The notes: generated from the sequence alone by a model not told the origin. Positions 23,801 to 38,800 are shown, counted from the stretch's first letter. The stretch: 64,000 nucleotides of DNA from Atopsyche davidsoni (GCA_022113835.1 JAILWY010000023.1:4278001-4342000); one strand, 5' to 3'. Made by a program: numbers and translations.

Positions 23801-26800
23801 ATCAAGTCATTGTCTTTATTCATGTACGGGGACTGTTGACTGCGTACCTGCCAGGTGAGTACGGAGTGTGTCGGCACGCTTTCTGTATACAACTGAATCA
23901 CATTCGCCTCGACTACTGTTATATACCTGCCATGCAATACCCCTCAGAGTCAGGTGTTGTCATCTTTGGGATCTTTTACCTTTTGCCAATGAAAATCAGT
24001 TAATATTTTTAAACCCTCGTTTTCTTTGCAATCATATCACATTTTCTCTGTTATAGATCAACGGTAGTTGAATTGGATAAAGCGCCAGGTCGCGATAGCA
24101 GAATATAAAATTACGATTTTTTCTCATTGTTTCAACATACTTCATATTATTAATCGTTTAATTAAATTTTCTGTTGAATATTAAATTCAGTTACATTAGA
24201 AATATAATATGTTATTATTGCTTGGGAAATCGACGTTCGATACCTAATATATAATTTGTTCAAGCATATGTAATTAACGATATATTCAATATTTTTGTAT
24301 AAATCAAATAACAAATAAACAGAAGCCATAAAAGTAAATATACGCCATTATTCAAGTAATTTTTATTCTGTATGTTATTTGAGTTTTTATTATCATAAAT
24401 GATAATATAAGCTTTGGCTTCGTTTCGTTTCGTTATGTTTCAATTATACAAGTGTCATGTTCAGGACGTCCCCTTGTGCAGGGAAGGTTGTTCTCCCCTG
24501 GCCCAGCGGCTTAGGTCCGTACCCATGACTTGGATCTGGTGTTACGAAATCCACCAGCTCGAGGCTCTGGTCTCTCGGACATGAGGCCTGCTGATACCAT
24601 CTCGCTGATAGCGGCCGAGGGTTCGCAGCCAGCCCGAGCGTCCTCTGACACCGCGTATCGCTTACAATAAACAGGCCTGTGAATATTGTTACACGTTTGT
24701 AAAATACCGTGTGAACTATGAATCAAATGTGTTCGTAGGTATAGGCAGCTTTTTTTATTAAAATTGTTGCGTTCTTGTGGTGTTTTGTTTTCGGTACTGG
24801 GAGCATCTTCATTTATCATTTTCGTTTCCTGAAGATTGACTCAGAATTTTGACCGAAATGTACGGTTTCAAAAATCCAAAGATAAAGTAATATAATAATG
24901 TAATCCATATTTATGAAGTACTCAAATCAAGCTAAATAATATAACTTATTGAAAATATATTTATTGATGATGAATGATGAATCGTCAGCTAGAGCTCTGA
25001 CATAAGAAGTAGACAATTTGTTAAAATCATTACACGCACTATTTCTAAAGTGTGCCAAAATTAAATAATTACATAAAAATAAAAGTAGAATAACTAAAAC
25101 GCAGTTTAAGAAATGTCGCGCCAATTATGTTGACAAGAAATAAGCGTTCTTAAATTTTATGAGATAAATTTGTGTGTTGTTGACAGCATTTGGACCCCGT
25201 GCCAATTTAACATCGGTAAAATTTAACAAATTCGTTAATCGATCTGTGGATTGAGCACTTTCGCCTTTCAATGGCTTCTTCAGCCAAAAAAACCCTGTGA
25301 ATGGTGAGCCCTTTAATATTTTTCATTTTAAAAAGTACCCTTGATTTAACGAAGAAACAGAGCTATTTTATTATATTTTAGATATTTTCCTATTAATTTT
25401 CAATGTCAGGTGTACATATCCATAATTTAAACGCACGATTTGTCTGATTACAACCACAAGTAAATAATTATTTTGGATGAAAATTATGACCAACAGACAT
25501 ATTTCAAATAATACATATATTTATAAAGACAAATGTATATTTTAAATAATTATTTATAAAACAACGAACTTTTCTTTAATTATTGATCTTTCAATATATT
25601 TTAATGGTTATTCATTGATAAAGTTATTTTTAGAAACAGGCTTCCTTTCAGAAACTATTCATCTTTTTTGAACTGCAATTTCCTCTTTTTGTATTCTTTG
25701 TTGAGTCTGTGCATTTTGATTCTATGCATTTGTGTTTATTGTTTGGAAATATCTCTTCAACCTGTCAAACCCTTACAATAACTGAAGATACACATCTCTA
25801 ATTCATTCTAAATTTCATCACTACATACGTGATTTCAAACCTATTGTTAGATTATGAAACAAACTAATCAAATATTGTTCAGTATAGGTCGAGAAATTCT
25901 ACAATATTTCTAAACTTAATTTAAACAAATATGCGGTATTGCCAACAAGTTAAAAATAACGGCTTGCGTTAAAAAATACACGCTAAGCGTATAGTCACTA
26001 TTATACTAACAAATAAATTTACTGTAGAATACTATAGTATATATCAAAACACTGCAAGTATTAAAAAAAAAAAGCTAGAACCGGTCGCAGTTAAATGAAC
26101 ACTGAAAAAAATAGAAGGTTTGAGTTTATTTTCTATAAATATGAATGTTTCTAGTGGGAACAAGGAAATACAAAATATTCAGGGCTTAATCAATTATTTT
26201 TTTAGCTACCATGAAATATGTATTGTTTCAAACCAGTGATATAAAAAAAAACGAAATCAAATAACAACGCATAAATAAATTGTCGTCGTGAAAACAAGTG
26301 CTGTGATCAATATATAAACATTTTTTTATATGCAACTTAGCCACTTTTGTACCTTAAACTGAACCAAAACACATAATATTTATAAAAATTAAATAAATCG
26401 ATAAAACCTAAATCTAAAATATTTTCTTATATTAACGTAAAAATGATTTACTAAGGAATCCTTTTAGCACAACGATATTAGAATAACGATTATTTTATCA
26501 TTTATATACGTAACTTCCTATCATTAAACGAATTATAAAAATAACAACTTTGTGCCATTATTGCGACAGTGTACCGTAGCTTTTATTTGAAAAAATCAAA
26601 TAAAATGAGCCAAGATAATTTGCAGCGGTGCCTACTCGCTGTTCCATCCCATTGTTTGTACCTAATCGACTCGCTATAATATCCTCGCTCCTAAGTGGCC
26701 GGTCTCACTTCAAGACGTCGCCAGGTGCATGTGCATGGCTTCTGGGTCACAGGAAGACTTGAGGCCTGTGTACGCACTGCTACAAAACCGACAACCGACC

Positions 26801-29800
26801 GATAAATTACATCGGGTCTGGCACTATCGGCTAACTCAATTTTATTCATATTCAATTTAAAATAAAAAAAAACACATAATTTGAACGACAGTGCTACACA
26901 CCTTGCAAAACGCCAATGGGCTCTTTATTTTGTATCGGTTAATATATTTCTCAAGTTTACTATGTTAAATACAGCTTTTTAAAAACGTAACCTTAGAAAA
27001 AAAATGTAACGAAAAATAACCGATCCATAATGTACATTTACTTTTTTTTTGTTTTTTCATTTTTCAGTATTATTTTTACGATGTTTTGTTATATTTTTTA
27101 TTTATATTTAAAAAAAGTGATATTACATTTTTGAATATACTATAAATAATTAATAATTAAAATTGTTTCGTGATACAGAAGTGAAAATAGTGATGTGATT
27201 TATAAAGTGGTTAAAAAATATTCGCTGTAAGATGAACTCAAAATTAATATGAATGCCTATGGTGTTAAAACAAAGTGAAAAGCATTTGGAGTAGATTTAT
27301 GATTGAAATGAACATATATATACGGCCAAATATTAAATTTATTGTATGGGTAGTATAATTTATGTCGGTAAAGTAATATTGTAGAGGAACGCTGAAATCG
27401 GAGGCGTCTAGATATCTCCAAAGGTTGTTCTGAAGGGTGACAATTTTACTGACCGTTTTAAAGTGTTGGTGTTTTGAGTGTTAAAAAAATATTAAGAAAT
27501 CGCATACACTGGTCAGGTGCAAGTTCAAACAACACAAAAAACTAATTTAAACAAATTCTCATGTCGATCCAGCCTTGCCTCGTTAATATTAACAACAATA
27601 AACAATATAAAACAGATTAATAAAAATGCAAACAATGCCCGCGACATTGTGCTGGCGAAAATTTAAACTAATTCTCGAAAAATCCATTTTCAACGAATTT
27701 AATTGTTCAGATAGCCACCTTGGAAAACAAACAACCAGTCTGGTAGGAAGGCACGAGAGGCTCTGTCGCGACAAAAGGACGGCTGTGGGAACCCTCGAAG
27801 GCTCCGAAGACAGAATTAAAGGCCCGCTTACCCCTGAGCCGGACTTAGCGCCATTGTTAACAACCTCGTTTGCATACCTATTATTTTGGCACAAGAACAA
27901 TGTGCCGTGATTTATTATAATGTTTTATTTTAATATGTAAAAATACTTTTTTTTTGTAAGTGTGCACGTTAAAAATAATTGACTTTTCAATTATCGTTTT
28001 ACTATATAAAAATAAAATCATTAAATAAAATTACTCATATATCCCTGAATACCTGCGCACAATGATAAAAGTCGATATCACGATTTTTGAGAATATTTCA
28101 AAGAATTATATATATACAAATAAATTTTAAAAACATTAACGACTGCTACTTTTTACAAATCGTTGCAGCAATAAATTAGTGGAAAATTATTATTTATTTT
28201 ATTATAATGTAAAAATGTGTAATCGGGTATGTATCCTTGCATTCTTTATCTCAGTTTTATAAATTGGATAATGCATATGAATGCGCTCTTGTATAGTATA
28301 TTATTTTAATGAAATATGCTATTTTTATAAGGAGGCCGGATGACATTAGTGATTTTTTAACACAAATCCGACTAAAATATGTGACTAATAACTTCCAGTG
28401 TACTTAGTGAGTAACGACTAGCGACAGGTAAGTATTGTGACGGTGCAGTCCCACATTTCTCTGCAAACATTGGTCACCGCGCGTACGGTTAAAGTTGGAC
28501 CATTGTTTTTATTGGCCACGGCGTAACGAGTTTAATTCCAACAAATGACGCAACTGCAAGGTTATGTCTCATCCACTCTTTCAAATCACATCATTTGCAG
28601 AATAGAAAACATGTAGTTAATAAAATATTTTAAAATGCAGACTTATTGTTGATTCATACACACACACACACACATATGTATATATATACACGTTACTTTA
28701 ATATGTAAATTTAATCTAAAAAGATATTTCCGTTTTAAAAAAAAGTGCTTGTTTAGTTATAGAGTAAGTGCAATTTTTGTATCCTTTTCAGTGTGTTTAT
28801 CAATTTTTTAATAAGCTACAACATTGGCAGCAAATAAGTATTCCTTTTTTTTTTATTGAAATATCCTAAATAATGGCAAAACAGCAACCAAAAAAAAAAC
28901 AAAAAAAAATTGTACTTGTAAAAGGAAGTTAATTATTTCGGAATCGCAATCAAATTAAATTAAAATCTTTATCGAAATTTTTATCTTAAAATTTTAATAT
29001 TAGGTTACCACAAAGATTACGTACAGTATTATTGTATAACTTATTACAATAATTGTTTATCCATCTAGCATTGAAAGTTCATCCGAGGATATAAAGGTTA
29101 CGCGATTAGAATTCTAAGACAAGGTTTCCGTAGTATTTACCAATCTTATATCAAATCACCAAAATTATGAAATATACAAACAACCAATTTGGAGTTTACC
29201 CAGGAGTAGGAAGAGCCGCACTTCTGGTATCATCAACGCCATTATCATCATCCAGCATCATTATCACGGACGTGACCTTGAAGCGACAACTCCTGACTCA
29301 GCCAAAATTACATTGCAATCTGAACAAGAAAATCACTAAAGCAGCGTACGCACAATGCAACGAAACTGACAACCGCAGTCATAATTAGCCAATAGCGTAT
29401 TTTTGTTTTGCAAAAAACGGCTCTAGCCAGTTTCAATTCGGTTATCGGGTGTGTCGCTATATGCGTAGGCAGCTTAACGATTTACCATCTAAAAATAATA
29501 ACAACGAGTCTATCTGGATTAGAAATAATAAATGTCTTTCCTTATTTAATTTTAAAATCATCACTCCACGAGCAGGAAATATCAGAAAATCTGGGTACAA
29601 CAAATATGGCTAGTAGATTATGCAAAAAAATTGGGAGCATATTTGCCTATTATGAGCTTTTTAAGACTTATTCAATCTGAAAAAGCCTTTGAGTAGCGAA
29701 AACGTCATCTCCTTGACGTGTGGATATTAATATTTGTTGCATACAAATTAAACTGATTAATATGCAGACTTAAGTTTTTTCATAGAGTTTTATGAATAAA

Positions 29801-32800
29801 TAACAAATATACAAGCGATTGAAATATTCAGATGCAATTAAGAATGTATCCGGGAAGCGTACAAGAAAATCAAAGGCTTTTTTCTCAAAGTTTTTCTTTT
29901 TATTGTAAATAAATGACACAAAAATATTTTTTTAAGAAAAATTAAGCAACGGATTCATTGATTTGCTATTTTATACAATTCGATGCAGTTGAAACTAACA
30001 TATGATTAATAAGGCTAGCTTCAAAATTAACATCTTATCCATAGCTCTGATTTTTTTTAATTGAATACGCTATATTTAACAATTTTTAGAATTTATAATT
30101 ATATCAATAAACTAATTTGAGAAAAAATTTCGTAAATATATCTTAACCAAAAGACCTTAAATTTCTTGAATGAATATATGTGATGAAATTTACCAGAATT
30201 ATATTTAAAGTTTATTTTGATACCGAAAGTGTTCAAGTATCTTTTTTCCACGGTTTCACAAATTTTCCTAAAATAAACACCGAGGATTACAATCATATAA
30301 TTAGGCATTAATTCAAACAATTATACAAATTATCTTCATTCTTTTAATTAATGAGAAAGACTATATCAACAGGTGCATTGTTCAGCCCGGTCTGCTGATA
30401 TTAGAGTGTAATTATTTATTTAAAGCTGCCGCCAGTACCATTAGTGATAACATTATTGCGGTTTTCCGGAAGTGCATCTGTTTGCGAGATAATTTATTAA
30501 GTACAGTTTTTGGGATTGTCAAGCGAGAGGGTCCTTGGACTGATGATGCACAGTTACAGTCCAGAGTGTGACATCATGGGTAACCCTGTTTACCTGCATG
30601 AAATAGGTCATAACCTAAAATATTTTTAAGTAACTTGATTAAAGATGAAACTTATTTTATTAATCTCACTTTTATTATGTGGATTAAACATTAAAAATAT
30701 TTTTTTATAACAAGTCATTCCTAATACGCAGATATTAAACTATATGTATATTTGTAAATAAATATTTTTAAAGATTGTTTGAAACTGTTGTATGAATATT
30801 TAAAATATTGATTAATTAGTTGTAAATATGTTCGTGCGATAAAACGGAAAACGAAAATAATAAAATATAACGATATTGTTATAAATTCAAACTAACTTCT
30901 ACTCATAAGATTAAACTGTTCTCGAATAAAAATCTATGATTCAAGATTCTTTAAAAAGTATATTTAAAACAATGGTTTTTTGCATTATCTGAATAGTATA
31001 TAAGAGAGTTTAGCTACTTTTTTTTGTTTTCATTGTAAGACTGTTTTGAGTCGAATAAGGTTTAAACAAATATATTTAGATCATTTTTAATTATCCTAAA
31101 GTAGTCCAACAAAATAAAGCCCGCTCTACTTAGAGGGTTAATGTCACATGCATAATATTATTGCATATAGAAGGAAATGACCTCAAAAGCACTCTATATA
31201 GAACACAGTGCGCATTTTATAGTAGCACATTATTAAATGATGTCATCAAATAATCCGATTGCATTTTTAATGACATCCTCGGAAATTACGAATTAGAATT
31301 TAAACGAAAAGTGCCTTAATTTTTGGCAATCGAAAATACTTATTAAATCAATTATACAATACGTTTATTAGTAATAATTTAATATATGTGATTCATTGTT
31401 AAGAGAATACAATAAAACTGTTTTCTTTGCTGTTTGATTATTTATATTTCGTATTTTTTTTTGGCACCATATCTATAATTTGTTGTTATGTTTTGATGTA
31501 TAAAAATTTTTTCAAATATATTTTTTAAATCTATTTACTAAAAAGTAAGAAATGGGTGAGGCAAATGCATATTGAAACGAGCGTGAGAATCGAAAAATCC
31601 CATATTTTAAATATTATTGTTAATACAATTACACGCAAAGGCAGCATTGCGTTCAATTTTACAAAACACGGAAATCCAAGTAAATCAGATAAGACTGCAA
31701 TATACTTAAAGAACCAAAACATAATTGTCCGTTTAAAAAGTGACGCCATTTTGCTGATTCAAAAGGAAGTGATATCATTTAAGTTTTCGGCAATTTCACA
31801 CATCCGCCACAGGAAAATAAACATCTCGGTTACGCTCCTCGGCCAGGTGCGGAGCCTGAACCCGGACCCCTCTATCTCGGCAGCATCGCCGAACCACTGG
31901 ACCACGGCCTCTGTCCTCCCAAGGTCGCCAGACACTTCCTATTTCATCATGACCAGCTCTGCCAGCCGTCACTCCAAGCTACATTAGCTGCAAGCTGTTG
32001 CCCCGTAGAGGACAATTTCGAGTTTTCGAGTAAAAGACACAAAAAGAAAGCAATTACTTAATCTTTAAAAAAAAACCTGTTTTGCAATTTTAAAAGCAGA
32101 AGAAAATTGTTGAAATGTGTCAACTTTTATTCAAACATATATTATCGTAACCTAACCTAACCAAAATATTTTGGGTGTAAATTTTACATTCATTACAAAA
32201 AGTCTACGTTACTTATAAGTCAATATTTTAGTAGAATGCTCACTGTCGCGTTAATAAATCAAAATGAGATTTCTACGTGAGTACTTTAAAAACATAATTG
32301 CTTTGACAGCTTTTATTTTATGTAGTATTGCTTGTTTAAACACCATAACCTTAACAGCCTCAAAAACATGGAAATTTAAACAAACGACCACATAAATAAA
32401 CGTAATTACCGATTTGAATAGAAATATGATCAGATATCGACCCAAGGGCGCTCGACAAAGACTGGACAAATGTCCACACACTAGAACATCGCTTATTGTT
32501 GCACCGAAGGCGCGTCCCTCACGTCACGTGAACGCGTGCGCTGGCGTGATGGTAGGCCGCCCTTATCGGAATCATCAGCGACTTGTTTCACTTTCGCATT
32601 ATCAAAGCTTCAACGTAAACATTATAATCAAATTCTAACGAGAGACTATTGGCCACAGTGCAAAAACGTTGTATGCCCAAAAAACGCACATTTTAATTTA
32701 TAGTACAAGCGTATATTTGAAATATGAAATATGAGTCTTCGTTCTTGTATTTTATGCTGCGTTGTGCTTTTAATCATACAAATATTTTCAACCCCGGTAC

Positions 32801-35800
32801 TAGGGAAATCACCAACGGTAAATTTTCAATGATGACCCTAGAGTACTTGGACTGAAACGTAAGAAAATTAAATGCACAGCACACCGCAACACTGAATAAT
32901 ATAAAATTATTTAAGAATTAACAAATACAACAGCTGTAACATGCTTTTTATTTGGCAGCCAAATAAAACTTTTTGGACATTTTTTTTATATAATAAACCA
33001 GCGTGTACTTCAAAGTACTCTTATGCAAAATATTTTCTTTCTAACCGTAACATATCAAGACATATGTATGTATTCTGAGAATTGCAGAATTTTTGTAATT
33101 CATACAAAAACCATGCGTTATTTCTATTGCAAAATTTACCCAAAAAATAATAACAAATCAGCTATTAATGCGAATCTCTTTGCCGTCGGCCATTTTTGCA
33201 GGCACTCGGTTAATTAAAATATTTTTATATGCGATTGTCATCTGGCGACAGACAATGCGGGCCCGGCGCGGAGATGTGGGTCACGCGACCGCCGCGCGCT
33301 CGCGCCGCAGCGAACAATGTGGGGACGTGTAACACGCATGTGTCCGACTGTTGGGTAACCCTGGCGCCCAAATGGGAATAATTAGGACCATTGCCTAATG
33401 CCGATATGCGATTCTTGTTTATAAACATGTGAATTGTTAGAAAGCTTAAATCCAGCTACTCATGCGGCCGCACACCTTGCAACTATGGTCGTGCATAATG
33501 AAGTAACGCAAAACGCATTTGGCTAATTGCATATCGGTGTCATTGCGTGTATAGCGTTTTTTTTTGTGAGGAAAATTTATATATGTGAAATAGATCTTTT
33601 TAAACGATCGATTTAAATGTTTCGTTGAAACTTAGAAAGGCTGCATTCACGCTTTATCTTGAAATAATCGATGTTTCAAGTTTTCAGGGAACTGTTCACT
33701 TCTCCGGAGATGATCTACATAAAGGGACTCAAGAATATCGCACTTTTAATGACAATGTCTGTCAGAACCTACGAACGAATTTGAAGGCAACGTAAAATGA
33801 TATGTGCATCCAAAAACCGTTTACATTTAAAAGATAAATTTTGCGTATATTTAAACATAAAATATACTTCATTACAACGAACTCATGCTAGAGAAAATTC
33901 AAATTTATCTAAGACTACAAGTTTATTTTACTAGATTCGTATGAGTTTATAATTGGTGATTATTCTTTGTTTTCGTTGCGTTAAAACAAAGCAACCAGAC
34001 GAGGTCTCAGTGTTAAGCTGAGTAAACTTCCACCAAATCCACGAACAATTTCAAAGATGGCGCTACTCATATTTTAAACAATAAAAAACTTTACCACGTT
34101 ATAAAAACAATTCTACAAACCTCAACACTATCATATATTTGTTATTATATTTAAATATTGTATCAATAAAATTCACCGTCTGTTTTACAAAGAGACATTT
34201 CGATGAAGACTTAGTTCGTTACAACAGATTTTATAATAATACTTTTATAAAAAAAAAATTTACAAAAGGTTTATATTTCGCCAGGGCGATTCATATAGAA
34301 AAATTAATTAGAGTGGCTAATTGAATAACTCGTTTAATTAATTCCATGGGAAATCTCGTATAAATTTACGTTATGGGTTCAAATACTTATTAAGACTCCT
34401 ATATTGTTTGGTCATCTTGTGTAATTGCAAGGCAGGCGAGGATTATTTTGTACAAAGATACACAATAAGATTCTATAAGAAGAGATGAACGCACGCATGC
34501 ATGAAACCCGCAGAGCAAGGTCGATTCTTCTGTGACGAATTTAGTGATGGAGCTTTGTTTTTGTTTCCATTTTGACTGAATTAACTGGTATAATAATACT
34601 TAAAAATAAGAAATTATGTTTATTTGTATCTAAGATTTTTAAAAATTTAAAAGTTTTATATATTTTTTAAATATTTGTTTGGTTTGAACTATTTGTAATT
34701 ATAGCTTTTGGTTGCCCTCATTTTATTCTTCAAGCTTTAATAATATCAATAAATTGGAATATCAAAGCTAACCATGTAATTTAATATCAATAATTCTTTT
34801 AACTACATTTATTTGCATTAAAATTTGTGTCTTCTGATATTGTCAATATTTTCTATAATTATAAAAAAAAATATTTTTAAGTCTAGTTAAGTACATAAAA
34901 TAAAACGCGTGTTAGTTCAGATATTTTTTTTTATTACCATAAATAAATTCGGTAAGCAATGTGTGGTCAAGTGCTTTCTGATATATATATAAAAATAAGT
35001 ACTCAAACTTATATTATGTAAACTAAATGATACAAATTCAAACTATATAAATTTTTTAAAACTAATTAAAATATTTTTTTTATTTAACAAGCGTTTCTAG
35101 GCGATATTATAAAATATTTAGATGTTTTTTTCATATTTATTCCAACCGAATGAAAAATGCTTGAAAACGCTTTCCTCACGTCTCGATATTTTTGTGGTTT
35201 TTAGTCTATGGTATAAATAATGGTAGCTATGAGTAATTTATATCTAACTAAACCTGTTAGCAATATTAAAAAAATATTTTGGGAAAAATACTAGGGAAAG
35301 AACCATCAATAAAACTGTTATTTTGATACTATCAAATGAAATAAATAGTTCATAATAAACTCGCTTTAATGGCTAACATCCGTTTTACAATAAGCTATCG
35401 AAAAGTATTTTTACAGGACTATTTAAAAATAAATCTAAATCTTATTATTTTTAGGGTGGAACTTAGCTTTTATTTGCTTTATCGAGTAGATTTATTTACT
35501 TTAAACATTGAAAAAAAAAATTAACCAAGGGAACAGCACTAGGTATTTTTTTTAAATAACACAATAATTATATTGCTACTGACTTATAAAGAATAAAACA
35601 CACGAACATCCAATTATATATATGAAGATGTAACTAAAGAGACGATTATAATTAAAGATATTAAAAAAGATATTAGAAAAAATTGTAGGTATTTCCTCTG
35701 TGAAGTCATGGTTGAATTAAAAGTGGTGGTGTCGACGGATATCATTAATGAGATAATTTATTATTATTGTCTGTGAATAGAGGACCACGAGTTGGTGAGC

Positions 35801-38800
35801 TTAGTATTTTGATAATTATTTCAATTTATTTAATTTTTGTTTGCTATATCTTAAATGTATTGCTTAAGAAATGAATATGTTTAATTTGATAAGATATAAA
35901 CAGTAATAGTGTTCTATGTTTATTTTTAGAGTATATATATCTTAGTAAAAGTAAACGCAAGGATCAAAAAAGTTATTTTGTTTTTTCAGTTATTGCTATT
36001 GTAAATATTATGGATGTCTATAAGAAGACATTTTATTTGAAACGATTGAATTTCCTAAATATTCTCAGAATAACTATTTTTATTAAAATATATCCACATC
36101 ATACAGTTTTTTACGGCATAAGGAAAATAACTATTATTTAAATAATGGTGTAAATTTAAAAGTGCTGTTTTTTATTATAATACAATTTCCAATTTTTTAA
36201 CTCACAAGTGTAGCATATTTGTATTAAATTATCAAATTAGAGTAAAAGTCATGAAATGTAATAATGTTGTGTATTTGTAAAATAATTTATTTATAATTTT
36301 CATTAAAATTTCAAAGGTCGTCTAAACATGTCTACGGTTTCTAAACATTGTCTAAAATAGTTGATGAACTAATAACGATTATTCTAATGACTAATTTGCT
36401 TGCTTATATTAATTAAATAAAAAATAAGTAAAGAGATTTCAGTGTTCCTCAGCATCTACGCCTCACTGTGTTGAAATTGTTATACAGCCACTTACCCTCT
36501 AAAAAATCCTGCCATTGAGCTACCGATCCGTACCCTGGTCTTCTTGCTTCCTCTGTTCCCATCGCACTTGTACCATAGCCGTAGATCGGTCTCTTGTCTC
36601 CGTACCCATCTCCTCCACCACCATAGCTCCCCCCTGGTCTTCTATCATCGTTGTACCCGCTTGGTCTACTTCCATAATCTGGCCGATATCGATCGTCATA
36701 TGGTCTGTTTCCATAACCTGAATCTGGTCTATAGTTGCTCGGTCTATTTCCGTAACCTGGATCTGGTCTATCGTCTATTGGTCTATTGCCGTAACTCGGA
36801 TCTGGTCTGTCGTTGTTAGGTCTATTTCCGTAGCCGGGATCTGGTCTATTTGGTCTATTACCATAGCCTGAATCAGGCCTATCGTTACTGGGTCTACCTC
36901 CATAGCCTGAATCTGGTCTGTCGTTACTGGGTCTATTTCCGTAACTTGGATCTGGTCTATCATTACTGGGTCTACTTCCATAGGTTGGATCTGGTCTATC
37001 GTTATTTGGTCTATTTCCATAACTTGAATTTGGTCTGTCATCTAATGGTTTTTTGTTATATTCTGGATCTGGTCTATCACTGTGTGGTTTATTTCCATAG
37101 TTTGAATCTGGTCTGTCACTGTGTGGCTTATTTCCATAGTTTGAATCAGGTCTATCACTATTTGGTTTATTGCTATAGCCTGATTCAGGTCTTTCTGTGT
37201 TTGGTCTACTATAACCGGAATCTGGTGTATCTTTATCAGATGTAGGCCTATCCCCGTAGTTTGGCCTGTCAATACTAGAACCGTAGTTTGGCTTGTGTCC
37301 ATCACCATCAGACTGTGGTTTATTTCCATATCCAATATCAGGTTTATTATTTGAGTTTTTATCTGAATCACTTCCATATTGCACAGGAATATCATCATTG
37401 TGGTAGTCAGGTCTTCTTTGATCTGAAAATCCATTGTATCCTGGTTTGTTTCTATCATAATCTGGTCTTCCGTATTCATCAGGTCTATCTTTGTCTAAAT
37501 AGAAGTTTGAACTTCCATATGAGCTTGAGCTGCTACTACTATGAGAGCTAGAACTACTATAGCTGGAACCTCCATATGAGCCAGGATTTCTTCCAGGAGT
37601 ATCAGAATCTACTTTATTGAATCCATAATTTCCTGGTCTCAATGCCTGATATTCGAAACCGGGATCTGGTCTTTCGGGGTCATATTTATTGGACTCGCCA
37701 TATGCTGGTCTTTTGCTCCACCCATTACCATATCCATCCGGTCTACCTTTCTCATAATCAGAATCTGGTTTATTATAACCAGTATCTGAGTTAGGCCTTG
37801 AGTTTTGTGGTTTACCACCATATCTATCAATGTCGTTGTATCCAGGTCTTCTATTATCGTTATATGGTCTTCCATTACCTTGGTAATCCGAATCGGGTCT
37901 TTCACCATAGCCTCCGTTATTTGGCCTACCTCCGTAAGGTCTTTCCTCACCATAACCATTAGGTCTATCACGGTTAGACTCAGACTGAGACTGAGGAAGA
38001 TTATCATAACCATGTCCTCTATAATCGTCAGAATAGTAGCTTAACCCTTTATTTGGACTGTTTTTGTCACCTTTTCTGTTTGGTTTTCGATTGTCATACC
38101 CATTTTGGTACCCGTGAGAAACTGATATTGTTTGTCCATAAACGTTAGCTTCATTACCTGGTCTTGTGTAAGAAGGATCACTTTGTGGTCTATCAAAGTT
38201 GGAAACAGAGTAAAGTGGTTGCTCAGGACCAATGGGTCTATAGTAATAATGGTTTGGTCTATAATTATCAAATCTATCTCCGTAGGTGTTAGGTTTGTAG
38301 TACCCAGATCCATACATAGGTCTTCTATCATCGTAATTGCCATTTCCATAGTAACTTTGAGGTCGTCGGTAAGGCATATTATCTTCATTTAGACTACCAT
38401 ACATATGACTCGGCCTGTCATATGGATATTTTTCACCATAAATGGAAGGGTAAGGTCTATTGAGACCACCGCTATTTTGTTCATAAGGACCCTGTGGTCT
38501 AGTAAAATCATATCTATTTCCATTGTAACTTAGAAATCCACCAAATTTATCGTTATTGAAAAATGGTCTCGGATTATAAGGTTTATTTGGTGAGCCATAA
38601 TAGTTACTGCCACCTCCAAAAGGACCATTAGACAAACCATAATACCCACCTAAACCATTAGGCTTATTTCCGCCATACCCATAGCCTGCTCCATATGGCT
38701 TATTACTTCCGCCATAGGACCCATTGCTTCCGTAATAACTGCTACTTCCCCCGTAAGACCCTCCACTTCCTCCATAAAAAGAATTGGTTGATCCATATAG

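Larger units (their letters stand above)
19659..36495 (-). other. intron 3 of the PAN gene (16.8 kb)
   Basis: Largest intron. It holds the candidate alternative first exon (23238-23337), the foldback repeat (19.83 kb), hairpin elements (26.77 and 29.34 kb), GAAACGTC-type repeat traces (24.83, 25.27, 29.68 kb), and compact GC-rich islands near 22.39, 23.6-23.95, 24.46-24.68, 26.63-26.78, 27.7-27.86, 28.43-28.57, 31.81-31.99, 32.5 and 33.18-33.56 kb in otherwise AT-rich DNA. From about 34.5 to 36.49 kb I see nothing but AT-rich sequence. Confidence 0.6.

Noticed and set aside
23601..23857. Plus-strand open segment ending at a strong donor-like CCAG|GTGAGT
   Set aside because: No acceptor or plausible start upstream, and no signal peptide. 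Phase would fit the plus-strand exon at 49526, but a 26 kb intron with no other support is too speculative.
24927..25124. Signal-peptide-like minus frame in intron 3 (RHFLNCVLVILLLFLC)
   Set aside because: The frame opens with TTG, not ATG, has no in-phase donor and runs to a stop in AT-rich DNA. Not a second alternative first exon.
31531..31749. Hydrophobic minus-strand frame starting at a real ATG
   Set aside because: No donor in suitable phase after the hydrophobic core, and composition is that of random AT-rich DNA.
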